A DNA stretch of 64,000 nucleotides. Source: Zea mays. Taxonomy: Eukaryota > Streptophyta > Magnoliopsida > Poales > Poaceae. Location: positions 81,774,683 to 81,838,682 of the forward strand of contig NC_050096.1 in the NCBI RefSeq assembly GCF_902167145.1. The letters are read 5' to 3'. How positions within the stretch are numbered: position 1 is the stretch's first letter; each line of letters opens with the position of its first letter. Below the pieces are notes generated by a model, which was given only the letters and a program-made list of their open reading frames with translations, made no database searches and was not told the origin of the DNA. This document shows positions 21,610-33,474 of this stretch, in pieces. The translations under genes and the position numbers were made by a program.

Positions 21610-22207
21610 TGAAAGGGAAATAGGGTCAAACCTTTTCCTAAATGATTTTGGTGGTTGAATTGCCCAACACAAATAATTGGACTAACTAGTTTGCTCTAGA
21701 TCATAAGTTCTACAGGTGCCAAAGGTTCACAATAAACCAATACAAAGCTCAATGAAAGGGTTCAAAAACAAAGGAGCAAAGCAACCGAAGGCTGCCCTGG
21801 TCTGGCGCACCGGACAGTGTCCGGTGCACCATGGAGAATCACTCTGAACTGCTCAGCTTCGAGAATTCGGGGAGCCCCTCCACTATAATTCACCGAACTA
21901 TCCGGTGTGCCATGCGGAGTAACGGCTACAGCGCCAACGGTCGACTGCAAAAGTGTACAGTGAACAGTGCAGACTACGCGCACAGAGTCAGAGCAGGCGC
22001 CAGAAGGCACACCAGACAGTGAACAGTGATTGTCCGGTGCACCACCGGACTGTCCGGTGGCCCCACTTGTCAGAGCTCCAACGGTCGATCCCTAACGGTT
22101 GGGTGACGTGGCTGGCGCACCAGACAGTGTCCGGTGGCGCACCGGACTGTCCGGTGCGCCCTTCGACAGCAGCCTTCCCCAACGACCACTTTAGTGGTTT
22201 GGGCTAT
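21610..22207 (+). repeat. 5' LTR of Y, truncated by insertion of X
   Basis: Sirevirus-type LTR start with many palindromic CACCGGAC..GTCCGGTG units. It stops in GGGCTAT just where the X LTR shows its TATA box (GGCTATAAATA), so the insertion hit the promoter. Confidence 0.88.
22203..22207. repeat. Presumed left target duplication of X (GCTAT)
   Basis: The five bases before the X LTR. The right copy was lost with the 3' end of X, so this is inferred from position only. Confidence 0.45.
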
Positions 22208-23450
22208 TGAAAGGGAATTAGGCTTACACCTATTTCCTATATGATTTTGGTGGTTGAATTGCCCAACACAAATAATTGGACTAACTAGTTTGCTCTAGTC
22301 TATAAGTTCTATAGGTGCCAAAGGTTCACAATAAGTCAATAAAAAGACCAAGAATGGGTTCGTACAAAGTGAGCAAGGGACAACCGAAGTGTGCTCTGGT
22401 CTGGCGCACCGGACTGTCCGGTGCACCAGGGGACTTCAAGCTGAACTCATCACCTTCGGGAATTTTCAGAGGCGCTTCGCTATAATTCACCGGACAGTGT
22501 CCGGTGCCTCAAGGGAGAGCGACTCTGAACTCGCCAGCTTCGGGAATCCGCTCCGCTATAATTCACCGGACTGTCCGGTGAGTCACCGGACAGTGTCCGG
22601 TGCACACCGGACTGTCCGGTGTGACAACGGAGCAACGACTACTTCGCGCGCAATGGTCGACTGCAACGCATTAAATGCGCGCCTGCGCGCGCAGAGGAGC
22701 AGAGCACGCGCGGGTGGCACACCGGACAGCCTACAGGGCCTGTCCGGTGCACCACCGGACAGCCAGGCGGGCCCACAAGACAGAGCTCCAACGGTCGAAT
22801 CCCAACGGTCTGCTGACATGGCTGGCGCACCGGATTGTCCGGTGCGCCATGCGACTGCAGCCTTCCAACGGCCACTTTGTGGTGGTTGGGGCTATAAATA
22901 CCCCAACCACCCCACATTCATTGGCATTCAAGTTTCTACACTTCTACACCTTACAAGAGCTATAGCATTCAATACTAGACACACCAAATAGATCAAATCC
23001 TCTCCCAATTCCACACAAGGCTTTAGTGATTAGTGAGAGAGATCTGTTGTGTTCTTTTGAGCTCTTGCACTTGGATTGCTTCCTTCTTTCATTCTTTCTT
23101 GCGATCATCTCAATTGTAATCAAGGCAAGAGACACCAATTGTGTGGTGGTCCTTGCGGGAAGTTTGGTTCCCAATTGATTGAGAAGAGAAGCTCACTCGG
23201 TCCGAGGGACCGTTTGAGAGAGGGAAAGGGTTGAAAGAGACCCGGTCTTTGTGACCACCTCAATGGGGAGTAGGTTTGCTAGAACCGAACCTCGGTAAAA
23301 CAAATCCGTGTGTCACACTCTTTATTCGCTTGCGATTTGTTTTGCGCCCTCTCTCTCGGACTCGTTTTTCTAACGCTAACCCGGCTTGTAGTTGTGATTA
23401 AGTTCGTAAATTTCAGATTTGCCCTATTCACCCCCTCTAGGCGACTTTCA
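22208..23450 (+). repeat. 5' LTR of X (1243 bp)
   Basis: TGAAAGGG ... GACTTTCA. The 5' half carries at least six copies of the palindrome CACCGGACTGTCCGGTG or its CAGTG variant between 22400 and 22860; the TATA box is at 22893. Length and style fit Opie/Ji LTRs. Confidence 0.93.
22893..22900 (+). promoter_or_regulatory. LTR TATA box of X
   Basis: TATAAATA flanked by GGTTGGGGC and CCCCAACC, which form an inverted repeat around it. Confidence 0.7.
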
Positions 23451-23452
23451 AT

Positions 23453-23466
23453 TGGTATCAGAGCCC
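23453..23466 (+). other. Primer-binding site (tRNA-Met) of X
   Basis: TGGTATCAGAGCCC two bases after the LTR, matching initiator tRNA-Met. Confidence 0.95.
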
Positions 23467-23498
23467 GGTGCTTCATTAGAGCCTAACCGCTCGAAGTG

Positions 23499-24061
23499 AT
23501 GTCGGGAGATCACGCCAAGAAGGAGATGGTGACCGGCGAGAAGCCCGCTACAAGCCACAGGAAGGCTCCATCGGGAGAGTCCTACAACAAAGGGAAGGGG
23601 AAGGAAAAAGAATCCCCTTCACACAAGTCGTGTCGGAGCGGCGACAAGAAGAAGAAGATGAGGAAGGTGGTCTACTACGAGACCGACTCCTCGTCGCCAT
23701 CCACCTCCGGCTCCGACACGCCGTTCGTAACTTCTAAGCGCCATGAGCGCAAGAAGTTTAGTAAGATCCCCCTACGCTATCCTCGCATTCCTAAACACAT
23801 GCCTTTACTTTCTGTCCCATTAGGCAAACCACCAAAGTTTGATGGTGAAGATTATGCTAGGTGGAGTGATTTGATGCGATATCACCTAACCTCACTCAAC
23901 AAAAGTATATGGGATGTTATTGAGTTTGGTGTACAGGTACCATCCGTAGGGGACGAAGATTATGATGAGGAAGAAGTAGCCCAAATCGTGCACTTCAACT
24001 CCCAAGCCACCACTATACTCTTCGCCTCTCTAAGTCGAGAGGAGTATAATAAGGTGCAAGG
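23499..24061 (+). pseudogene. gag: Copia Gag of X, N-terminal part
   Basis: The ATG at 23499 (MSGDHAKKE) opens a frame with a Lys/Ser-rich head and a Gag domain of the Sirevirus type (PPKFDGEDYARWSDLMRYHL). It is interrupted after the codons for EEYNKVQG by the Tekay-2 element and resumes at 37738 in the same frame once the target duplication CAAGG is removed. No other damage in this part. Confidence 0.93.
24057..24061. repeat. Target duplication CAAGG of Tekay-2 (left)
   Basis: Repeated at 37733-37737. Confidence 0.97.
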
Positions 24062-27000
24062 TGTGACGGAACCTCCCAAGTAATTAGGCCCACCTACAGT
24101 TGTCCTTGTCCAACGGACGTCAGACAACCCTGTAGGTGCCCCTGAACTACTTGACAAGTTCGGTATCTTTCCTTACCTTACCAGGAACGTTTCACCCATC
24201 TTGTAGACATTACAGAACATCGGAGATGAAGAAATGTGGAAGCGAATTACATAATCTTACATTTATTTCATAAGCAAGCTTGAGTTATATTATTACAGAC
24301 CAGACTATAAGTGAGTGCAGAGTAGTAATATTATACAAGCCAGGGGAGGCACAAACTCCTCTCGATAAGTTTAATAAACAAAAGATCCTAAGTGGAGGAC
24401 CGAGTCCTCCCGCACTTCAGTCTTCTTTTTCCTCATTTGGTACCACCTTGGAGCAGAAGCAACAAAAGTTTGTCGCTTCCTCACCTAAAAACAACAAAGG
24501 GATAAACCCTGAGTATGGAATACTCAGCAAGTCTTACCCGACTAAGGAAAGGACTCTCAAGGGTATGCTGGATAAATAGGAGTCAAGGAGAGGCTTTAGC
24601 AAAATCAACTTATACTTTTGCAGAAGTAGCTTACTAAAGTGAGTCCTTACTTTCAATCTTTTAACGCCATGATAAGTATTAATAGACTCCATTTGCATCT
24701 AGTCTAATTTCACATCACATCAAGACAACATCATTTTTATCCATCGTGTTCACATCCTGACTCTAGGTTGCAGGGAAGTGACCAAGTCTTCATAACCGCG
24801 AAGGTACGGCGATCCGAATCGATTATACTCAGCTGAGGATCTCCAATCACACGACATATGTAGCACTTAACCCTTGCATATGTCAACCCGCCACCGGGGT
24901 TCTTAAGACCGGATCAGGTTCACGCAAACCGAGAGCACAGATACACCACCGTCCAGCCTCTTGCCACGGAGGGTACACGCTACTCTCGCCACCGCTCCAC
25001 GCCCATTTCGTGTTATCTTATTCCGGCCTTAGTCTGCCCGAGGCAAGGCTTACCCATGACGAGGCATGTGACCAGTTAAAGGGTCCTCGGTCAGCACGCC
25101 TACATACGCGTTAATCCTTAACCAACCTGGGTAGAACATCACCTGTTCCTACCCCAAGTTTCAATTTAAATATTTCCACCCTTAGGAATGTGTCTGTTCC
25201 TTAGGATGAAAGAGCATCACAGGGAACTTTGCAGTAAGATCCCACTATTGCTCCAAATAAAAATATTCTTGTAGGTAGAAGCCATCCTCTCCATGGTTAA
25301 ATTGAGGACAACTTCTATCCACAAGATCTAAGCAAGTCTAAGCATTTTTGTAAATCATATTTTGATACTTCATCGAAGTATCTATAAAGGTATGGATATC
25401 AAGGAAAAGCAATGCATCAAAGGGTTTCAAGTAACTCCTATGAACCTAATGCACATTTCACTAGACTTAAGTGTGCAAAAAGTATTTAAAACACAAGGAA
25501 AGGGGTTGCATGCACCGGGGCTTGCCTTCGTTCACAGGTGAATCAGGCTCAGATCCACAGATGTCAAAGTAGAAATGATTCCCGGCCTGAGACTCCGAAG
25601 GTGGTGGTGTCTCCTCTTCAGTTACTTCTACCTCTTCTTCTCGTTCTAATCATAACCATACATATGTGTAAGAATGGATGCCATGGGATGCTCATGAGGA
25701 TGCAAAGACAACATAAACTTATTATTTATGTCTTGAATACAACTTGCCTTCACGGAGTTCCGGGAACTTAGGGTTTCCGGAGTCGGTAAAGGAGTTCATA
25801 GGGCAGGAGGGGTGTTTTGGGGTTTAGTGATCAAACAAGGTCCAAATCAATTCAAACTCTACCCAAGGCTTCTAAATAATGTGAAAAGCTCACATAAAAA
25901 GTTTGGGAAATTTTGGACTTATTATTTATTTTCTAAAAATCCAGAATCAATGGTTTAGGCTAATTTAAATACCCTAAAATTTCCTGTTTGATTTAAAAAT
26001 CATTAATTTATTTTTATTAAATACTAGGGAAAATAAGGAACCTAGGAAAATTGGTTTCACAATTTTATCCTTTTTCTATAATTTTCTACAGATTTCTAAA
26101 GTTCCACTGAAAAAGAAAAGGAAAAACTCTAAACAGTACTGGGCCAATTCAAGTCCAGGCGGCCCAAGCCCGAGTGGATTCGTGCGCGCGCCCGCGCCCG
26201 CGAGGGAGATTTTGCGCAGAGGCCCTCGGCGTTTTGACTAAACCAGAACAGGGTCGTTCACTGTTTTTGCAAGTCACTGACACTTTGCACAGGGGTCCTC
26301 CAACTTCTGTTTCTTCGCACTAGGGGGTCCCCGACGGTGTTCAAGTGCGGCTGAGCTCCGGCGAGCTACTGCACCGGCCGATTGAGGCTAAGACTGGCGC
26401 TCAGCTTCGGCCGAGACTAAATCCGAGTCCCCAAGAATGTTTCCCCCAACTTAATTTGGCTATTCATCAGCTATGGAGCTCTGGCCACGTTGGCCGTGAG
26501 CAGCGCGACAATATCGCCGTGTTCCCGGCGACCAGAGAGCTCCCAGCTCAATTACATGGGTCGGCAAGCATCAAGAGGAAGCAAGGACGTTGAAACAAGG
26601 GAACCGAGGGTGAAATCGGACCTGAAACGGGCTGACCACGGCGAGCTTGATTCACGGCGGCGGAAAATAGATTTGGGGGAAATCCAAAATCCGTGAGTTC
26701 TAGCAAAGGACGGCTAGCGATTAGTGGTGGCTGAATGCGTGAGGATGTGGTGAAGCTCACGGCGGGGTCCATTTATAGAGCCCCGAGGCGGTGGCGCTTT
26801 AATTTAAGCGGCTAGCGGAGGTGGCCGGAGATAAGGAAGAAGACGTCGCGGTGAAATCGTGGCTAATGGCGTGGCAAGTTCCCCGTCGACGATGGGATGG
26901 CCTAGAGGAGTCACGACGGCACGGTGTAAAGACAGAGCCACGCGGCGGACGCCGGTGATGGCTCAACGGTGGTGAAATCCTTATCCCCGAGCGGAGAGCA

Positions 27001-28080
27001 AGGGGAGGAAAGCACTACAGCTGGCCGGAGTGGCTTACAGCTCACCGGCGGCAAGGGTTCATACCGGCTGTGCATATCCGATGACCACCGAGCACGAATC
27101 ACGACGAGCCGCGATCAACGGCGACGGCTACCGGCGACGAGCACGGGGAAGATCTTCTTCAGTTAATCAGACACTGTACCATGACTAGGACCAATCTGAT
27201 GGACTGACAGAGCACTTTGGAGCTCCAATTTCTCTCAATTCCAAGTGGCAACAGGTCCAAGTTTCTGCATCGAAGTTGTAGTGCTACATACCAGCTACAA
27301 CTCGACTATAAGGTTTAAACTTATTTGAGCACTGGATCTTAGTCTAGATGTCCCTTAATGTTGGATCAAGGTCACTGTCCAACTGAAGTTCAGTCTCTAC
27401 CAGTCTGACAGTCCAACTTCAGGAGTGATTATCTACAGTTTTTCCTTAACAACAATGCTCACACCTTTAAGCAAAGTTGTTCTCCTATAGTTGAGCTTCA
27501 ATTTTGATGTGGTGACCTAGGGCAAAAACCCTATGCTTTGTAAGTTACAAAGCCCTAAAGTGGAGCCTTTAACACTGAATTTCAGACTTAGTGTAGAACT
27601 CAAATGAGGTCCATTTTGCACTTAAGTCCAAATCTCAGGGTTTGGCTTGTAAATTCACATATTTGTGAACCAATTGGCTTTAGATGCATAAATATAGTAG
27701 TTTTTACATTTTAGTCCAAAGGTTCATCACTTTTGCACATAAGCCCCTAGGGTTTAGACTTAGGGTTTCCCAGGGTTTCAATTAGGGTTTCTTGGTATCC
27801 CAGGGGTATAAAAGTGATTCAAGTTTATTCTTAGGGTCATTTTATGACTTTTACCCTAAAGTATTTAGGTTTTCTTAACTTGAGTTAAGTTTTACCCCTT
27901 TAACCACTATTTAGGGTTAAGTCCATTAACCAGGGTTCTATTTGCAAAACACTTAAAACAATACAACTTGTTTGAAATTTTTGCCTAGTGAATGCACTCT
28001 AGGTGTGTCAAACATATGCAATGCCAATGCTATGATGCCATGCTCAAGTTTTTAGTTACAGTAACACCAGGGGTGTTACA
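24062..28080 (-). repeat. 3' LTR of Tekay-2 (4019 bp)
   Basis: In element orientation it starts TGTAACACCC at 28080 and ends GTTCCGTCACA at 24062. It contains a TATA box on minus (TATAAATGG, 26769-26777) and telomere-like AGGGTTT words near 27760-27800. No protein-coding ORF is supported inside. Confidence 0.96.
26769..26777 (-). promoter_or_regulatory. TATA box in the 3' LTR of Tekay-2
   Basis: TATAAATGG on minus, conserved in the other LTR at 36421-36429. Here it would point transcription into the flanking X gag. Confidence 0.6.
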
Positions 28081-28094
28081 TCCTTCCCCCCATA
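28081..28094 (-). other. Polypurine tract of Tekay-2
   Basis: The minus strand reads ATGGGGGGAAGGA directly before the 3' LTR. Confidence 0.8.
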
Positions 28095-28232
28095 AAAGAA
28101 TCTCGTCCCGAGATTAAAAATCCTAGGGTAGGGAATGGTAAAGGAAACGCATCACATTTTTATTTCCTTATTTTTGGTACAAGGCAGGGGTAATGTGGGG
28201 GTTACTTCTTTATTACAACAGCTATACAAGCT

Positions 28233-31200
28233 TTACAATTTACATGAGGCTAGGAAGCCTGGGAAATTCTTATTCAAGAAATCTTGGGTTTCCCATGTAG
28301 CCTCGTCTTCCGAATGCTGGTTCCACTGTATCTTGTAGAATTTGAGAGTCTTTCTTCGGGTGACCCTGTCCTTTTGATCCAGAACTCGAATGGGATGTTC
28401 CGAGTATGTTAAATCTGGTTCCAGGACAACATCAGTCACTTCAATGGTTCGATCAGGAACCCGAAGACACTTCTTCAATTGTGACACGTGGAACACATTA
28501 TGCACAGCAGACAATGTTTCGGGGAGCTGAAGTCGGTATGCCACTGGTCCACATTGCTCAAGTACCAGGAATGGACCAATGTACCTGGGTGCAAGTTTCC
28601 CTTTTACCCCAAAACGCGATACACCCTTCATTGGTGAAACCTTTAAGTAGACATAATCGTCTACCAGAAAGCATAAGGGTTGTCGTCGTCGGTCTGCATA
28701 ACTCTTTTGCCGAGCCTGAGCTTTCTTCATATTATGAATAATTCTCTGAACCTTTTCTTCGACCTCTTTCACCATATCAGGCCTAAAGAAATATCTTTCT
28801 CCAGGTTCAGACCAATTTAGCGGAGTTCGACACCGTCGTCCATATAAAGCTTCAAAAGGTGCCATCTTGATACTTTCTTGATAACTGTTATTGTATGAAA
28901 ACTCCGCTAGAGGCAAACATTCATCCCATTTTGGTGAGAAGTCCAGGACACATGCCCGCAGCATATCTTCAAGTATTTGGTTCACCCTCTCAGTCTGCCC
29001 ACTGGTTTGAGGATGATAAGCCGAACTGTGGAGTAATTTAGTACCCAAGGAGTTGTGAAGTGCTTCCCAGAACTTGGCTACAAATTGAGGTCCACGATCC
29101 GACACAATGGTCTTTGGAATACCGTGCAGACTGAGAACACAGCTGATATATAACGCTGCATAAGTGGCTACTGTATATTTGGCCCTGACGGGTAAGAAGT
29201 GGGCAATCTTTGTGAGTCGATCAACGATAACCCAAATAGAATCATACCCATTGGCCGTCCTGGGCAGTCCCACAATAAAGTCCATACTAATGTCCTCCCA
29301 TTTCCATGTCGGGATTGGCAAAGATTGTAATGGACCAGCAGTTTTCATGTGTATGGCCTTGACACGTCTGCAAGTGTCACACTTAGCCACATAGCGTGCA
29401 ATTTCGATTTTCATCTTTGTCCACCAATAATGTTGCTTTAAGTCTTGATACATCTTAGTGCTTCCGGGATGAATAGAATAGCGACTAAGATGTGCTTCAT
29501 CAAGAATTTGTTGGCGGAGTTCTTCGTTCTTTGGCACTACTATGCGGTTTTTAAACCATATCACACCTTGATCGTCTTCCTTGAAACACTTGGCTACTCC
29601 AGCCTTTATCTTCTCTCGAATGTGCTTCATACCCAGATTATCCTTTTGAGCATCAATTATTTTTTGCAAAATGATTGACTCAAGCTTTAGTTGATTTAGA
29701 GTCCCTTGTTGGATGATCCCCAGGTTTAGCTTTTCCATTTCTTGACACAAAGTGTTCTTGAAGGTCTTCGCCATAAGACAGTGGCAGGAAGTTTTACGAC
29801 TCAACGCATCTGCCACCACATTGGCCTTGCCTGGGTGATAATGGATCTCCAGTTCATAATCTTTAATGAGCTCAAGCCATCGTCTTTGCCTCATATTTAA
29901 CTCTGATTGGGTGAAGATGTACTTTAAACTTTTATGATCTGTATATATAACAGATATTACCCAGCAGATAGTGACGCCAAATCTTTAGGGCATGAACCAC
30001 AGCAGCTAGCTCCAGATCATGAGTTGGATAGTGCTCCTCATGCCGGCGCAACTGCCTTGAAGCATACGCAATCACTCGGCCCTCTTGCATCAGTACACAG
30101 CCGAGCCCATTGCCATATGCATCACAATATACGTCAAAAGGTTTAGCGATGTCCGGTTGAGCTAATACCGGAGCAGTGGTCAATAGTGTCTTTAGTTGCT
30201 CAAAGGCTTCATTGCACTTAGAAGACCAATTGAACTTAGTGTCATTCTTTAATAAACTTGTGATTGGCTTCACAAGCTTAGAAAAATCTGGTATGAATCT
30301 GCGATAATACCCAGCTAGTCCAAGAAAACTCCGGACTTGGTGAACAGTTGTTGGGGGTTTCCACTCCAGAATATCTTTGACCTTGCTAGGATCTACCGCT
30401 ATTCCTTTAGCCGATAATACGTGCCCCAAAAATTGAACTTCTTCCAGCCAGAACGCGCATTTACTGAACTTGGCATATAGCTGATGTTCCCTGAGGCGCG
30501 TCAATACAATCCGTAAATGCTGAGCATGGTCCTCTTCATTCTTAGAATATATCAAGATATCGTCGATGAAGACTACCACGAATTTGTCCAACTCGGGCAT
30601 GAACACCGAGTTCATCAAATAGGTGAAATGGGCAGGAGCATTTGTGAGCCCGAAAGACATTACCAAGTATTCAAATAATCCATATCGCGTAGTAAACGCA
30701 GTCTTCGGTATATCCTCGGGCCGAATACAGATTTGATGATAGCCCGACCTAAGATCAATTTTGGAAAATACCCTCGCCCCAGTCAGCTGATCAAATAAGA
30801 TGTCGATCCTTGGAAGAGGGTACTTATTCTTGATAGTGACCTCATTTAGGGGTCGATAATCCACGCACATTCTCAAGGTTTGATCCTTCTTCTTAACAAA
30901 AATAGCGGGACAACCCCACGGGGACGAGCTTGGCCGGATAAATCCCTTATTCAGTAAATCTTGTAATTGAATTTTCAGTTCCGCCAACTCATTAGGGGGC
31001 ATGCGGTACGATCTTCGGGAGATGGGAGCCGTACCAGGCTTTAGCTCAATTACGAATTCTACATCTCCTTCAGGGGGCAGTCCAGGCAAATCTTCCGGAA
31101 ATACATATGGAAACTCACATACTACCGGAATGTTCTTGATCTCCGGTACAATGGCTTCATAGACTCTACCAGAAGCTTTGGCTGGATTGGTTGCGGGGAG

Positions 31201-32700
31201 AGTCAAGAGAATCTCTTCTTGGTTATAACTCAACCTGACGGTTCTGAGTTCAGTGTTGAGAATTGCCTTGTGTTGGGTTAACCAATTCATACCCAAGATT
31301 ACATCTATATCCTGGCCTTTTAGAACAATCATGTTAGCAGGAAAGTTCCGTCCGGCCATTGTTACTGGCACTCCATAGGCCACTTCTTTAGTATAAATGT
31401 GTCCCCCAGGTGAATGAATTTTAAATCCCTCCTTTGATTCATGGTATGCAATATGATGTTGTTCCACAAACTTCTTGCTAATAAATGTATGTGAAGCACC
31501 AGAATCAAAAAGAATAATTGCTGGGTGACTGGCCACGGGAAACGTACCCATCATCACCGGTTCTCCTTCCGGTGTAGTAGCCACTTGAGTATAATACACA
31601 CGCCCCGTTTTCTTCATATTCTTCCCCGTAGCATTTCCTTTAGGCTGAGCTGATTTCCCAGATCCTTGCGGAGCATTAGATTGATTTTGCCTAGGATATG
31701 GGCAGTCTTTGATAAAATGTCCTGACTTGCCGCAATTAAAGCACCCAGTTGAAGAACTAGGCAAGGCAGGGAATCGAGTGCCTGGGGCACCCGGCTGTTT
31801 TGGGGTAGTGGGGGTATTATTGGGGCGGATAATGATAGGCTGTTTGAAGGGAAATGAAGGTGGACGAGAAAAAGTGCGATTTTGGTTTGAGGGTCGAATC
31901 ACAAACCGTGGTTTCTTCGCCTGGCCCTGATTAGGCCGCTCACCACCGAATCCCTTATTCTTTCCAGAATTTGTGTATTTGGCTTCAACAGATAAGGCTG
32001 TGCTGACAGCCTTTCCATATGTGAGGTCTATGCATGTGGCCATTTTCCTTTGTAGCCGATCATTCAGTCCCCGCATAAAACAGTTCTTCTTCTTTAAATC
32101 CGTATTCACCTGGTCGATAGCATACTGCGACAGGTGATTGAATTTGTTGAGATATTGAGTAATGGTATCTCCGCCTTGTTGTAACTTCATAAACTCCTCT
32201 TGTTTCATGTGCAGCACTCCTTCGGGGATGTAGTGTTCACGGAAAGCTGCTTTAAACTCATTCCAGGTGACTTGATGGTTATCAGGTTGAATAGCCATGA
32301 AATTTCCCCACCAGGTACTGGCAGGACCACGGAGTTGTTGTGCGGCGAACAACGGCTTCTGCGTCTCCGAGCAACGAAGAAGACCAAACTTTTGCTCGAT
32401 AACCCGAATCCACTCGTCAGCTTCTAGGGGATCTTCTGCCTTGACGAATAGAGGTGGACGAGTTTCTGAGAAATCCAGATAGATGGTCTCACGGGGACCT
32501 TGTGGATAACCTCTTCCCGCCTGCTGCTGGAATTGCTGCTGACCCGCCATTTCCCTAAGGAAGCGGGTATTATCGGCGGTGGCATTCACCAAGGCGGCGA
32601 TCGCCTCGGCTAACGTGGGAGGAACTGGAGGTGGGTTTGGGGTAACATCTCGTCCCCCAGAAGTTCCTGCTGCATCCTGTCCTCGAGTCCTGGTCGGCAT
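28233..32700 (-). pseudogene. gag-pol: Gag-Pol polyprotein of Tekay-2, one frameshift
   Basis: ATG at 32700 (MPTRTRGQD), stop at 28233. Domains in order: Gag ([10 protein letters not shown]); CCHC knuckle [14 protein letters not shown] near 31710-31750; protease [13 protein letters not shown] with FIDDILIYS near 30570; RNase H; integrase HHCC ([18 protein letters not shown]) and DDE core ([26 protein letters not shown]); C-terminal chromodomain ([19 protein letters not shown], then SEDEATWE). Two bases are missing in the RNase H YTDH motif near 29945, so the frame moves; with them the length is exactly 1490 codons including the stop. No premature stop otherwise. Compared with Tekay-1 it keeps the complete chromodomain, including the Trp. 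Being young, it could be mobilised in trans; the frameshift abolishes its own integrase. Confidence 0.95.
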
Positions 32701-32889
32701 CTGTGGCAAAAACATTTGAAGTAAACATAATGTGCCAGAGAAAACCTTCCATTTTACATTACTTTAAAAAGTAATGATACAGACTCGATATTACATAACA
32801 GGTTACAATACCCAATATACAAAGGTTCAACCTATTATACAACAGTACACCCTACAATACCCTACAATACTTTTACTTCTATTACACCC
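32701..32889 (-). other. Spacer between ORF0 and gag in Tekay-2
   Basis: 189 nt with direct repeats of the CCCTACAATAC type; no coding signal. Acts as the gag leader. Confidence 0.5.
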
Positions 32890-33474
32890 TTATTCCTGCT
32901 TGCCGTTACTCTTGGCGGCTTCATCGTCAGGTGTGGGAGTCCAGACATCAACCAACCTCAAAGAAGGAGGGGGCTCAAAAAGGTCTAACTCCCCACCCAG
33001 CGCACGTCCCGCAACATGAGATGGTCCAGCTTCCGCCTCAGCAGGTTGTGCAGGCTCACTTGGGTGTAGTTGTGAGTATAGTATATGGACCTCCTCGTGC
33101 AATGTATTGCAGTAAACCTGCAGGTTATCAACAGTCAAGCTAAGTTCTTTAACTCGGGCCTGAGCCCTTGCTTCCTTAGCACACATTAGCAAACGAGACT
33201 GTACGGCCCAGTCAAGTGCTAAGTCTCGATCAGCGAGTTGATCCTGCAAGTGTCGGATGTCCCTTCTCAGTTCGTTGATTCTATCACCGTCAGCGACCCA
33301 AGCATCAGTCCTATGTTGAAGCGCTGCTTGAAGTCGACTCACACGAGCTTCAAGGTCTCCGATAGGGTCGTTACTTCCACTGCTGCTACTTTCATGTCGG
33401 GGAGCCAATTGATGCCGAGGCACCCCAATTGGTCCCGTAGACTTGCGTGCCGTTAGCCTGGTACGTGGCGGCAT
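32890..33474 (-). CDS. Accessory ORF0 of Tekay-2 with a strong histone H3-tail match
   Basis: Intact 194-aa ORF, ATG at 33474, stop at 32890, between primer site and gag, in sense. After MPP the predicted protein reads RTRLTARKSTG, then VPRHQLAPR. Against histone H3 residues 1-23 it is identical at R2, T3, T6, A7, R8, K9, S10, T11, G12, P16, R17, Q19, L20 and A21 with one inserted residue; K4 and K23 are Arg. A Ser-rich linker follows (HESSSSGSNDP), then about 90 residues of predicted coiled coil (LEARVSRLQAALQHR, INELRRDIRHLQDQLADRD) and an acidic, Pro-rich tail. There is no similarity to ORF0 of Tekay-1 outside the tail-like start that I can see. The in-frame codons before MPP have no support as a start. 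I do not recognise a named family. A role in binding H3 readers or writers is inference. Confidence 0.85.
   Translation of the reverse strand: MPPRTRLTARKSTGPIGVPRHQLAPRHESSSSGSNDPIGDLEARVSRLQAALQHRTDAWVADGDRINELRRDIRHLQDQLADRDLALDWAVQSRLLMCAKEARAQARVKELSLTVDNLQVYCNTLHEEVHILYSQLHPSEPAQPAEAEAGPSHVAGRALGGELDLFEPPPSLRLVDVWTPTPDDEAAKSNGKQE

Noticed and set aside
26345..26696. Open frames of 82 and 68 codons with duplicates at 35997-36369
   Set aside because: They are inside the two LTRs of Tekay-2 and duplicated only because the LTR is; overlapping frames, no motif.
27700..27800. AGGGTTT words resembling plant telomere repeat
   Set aside because: Irregularly spaced words in an AT-rich LTR segment, present in both Tekay-2 LTRs; not a telomeric array.
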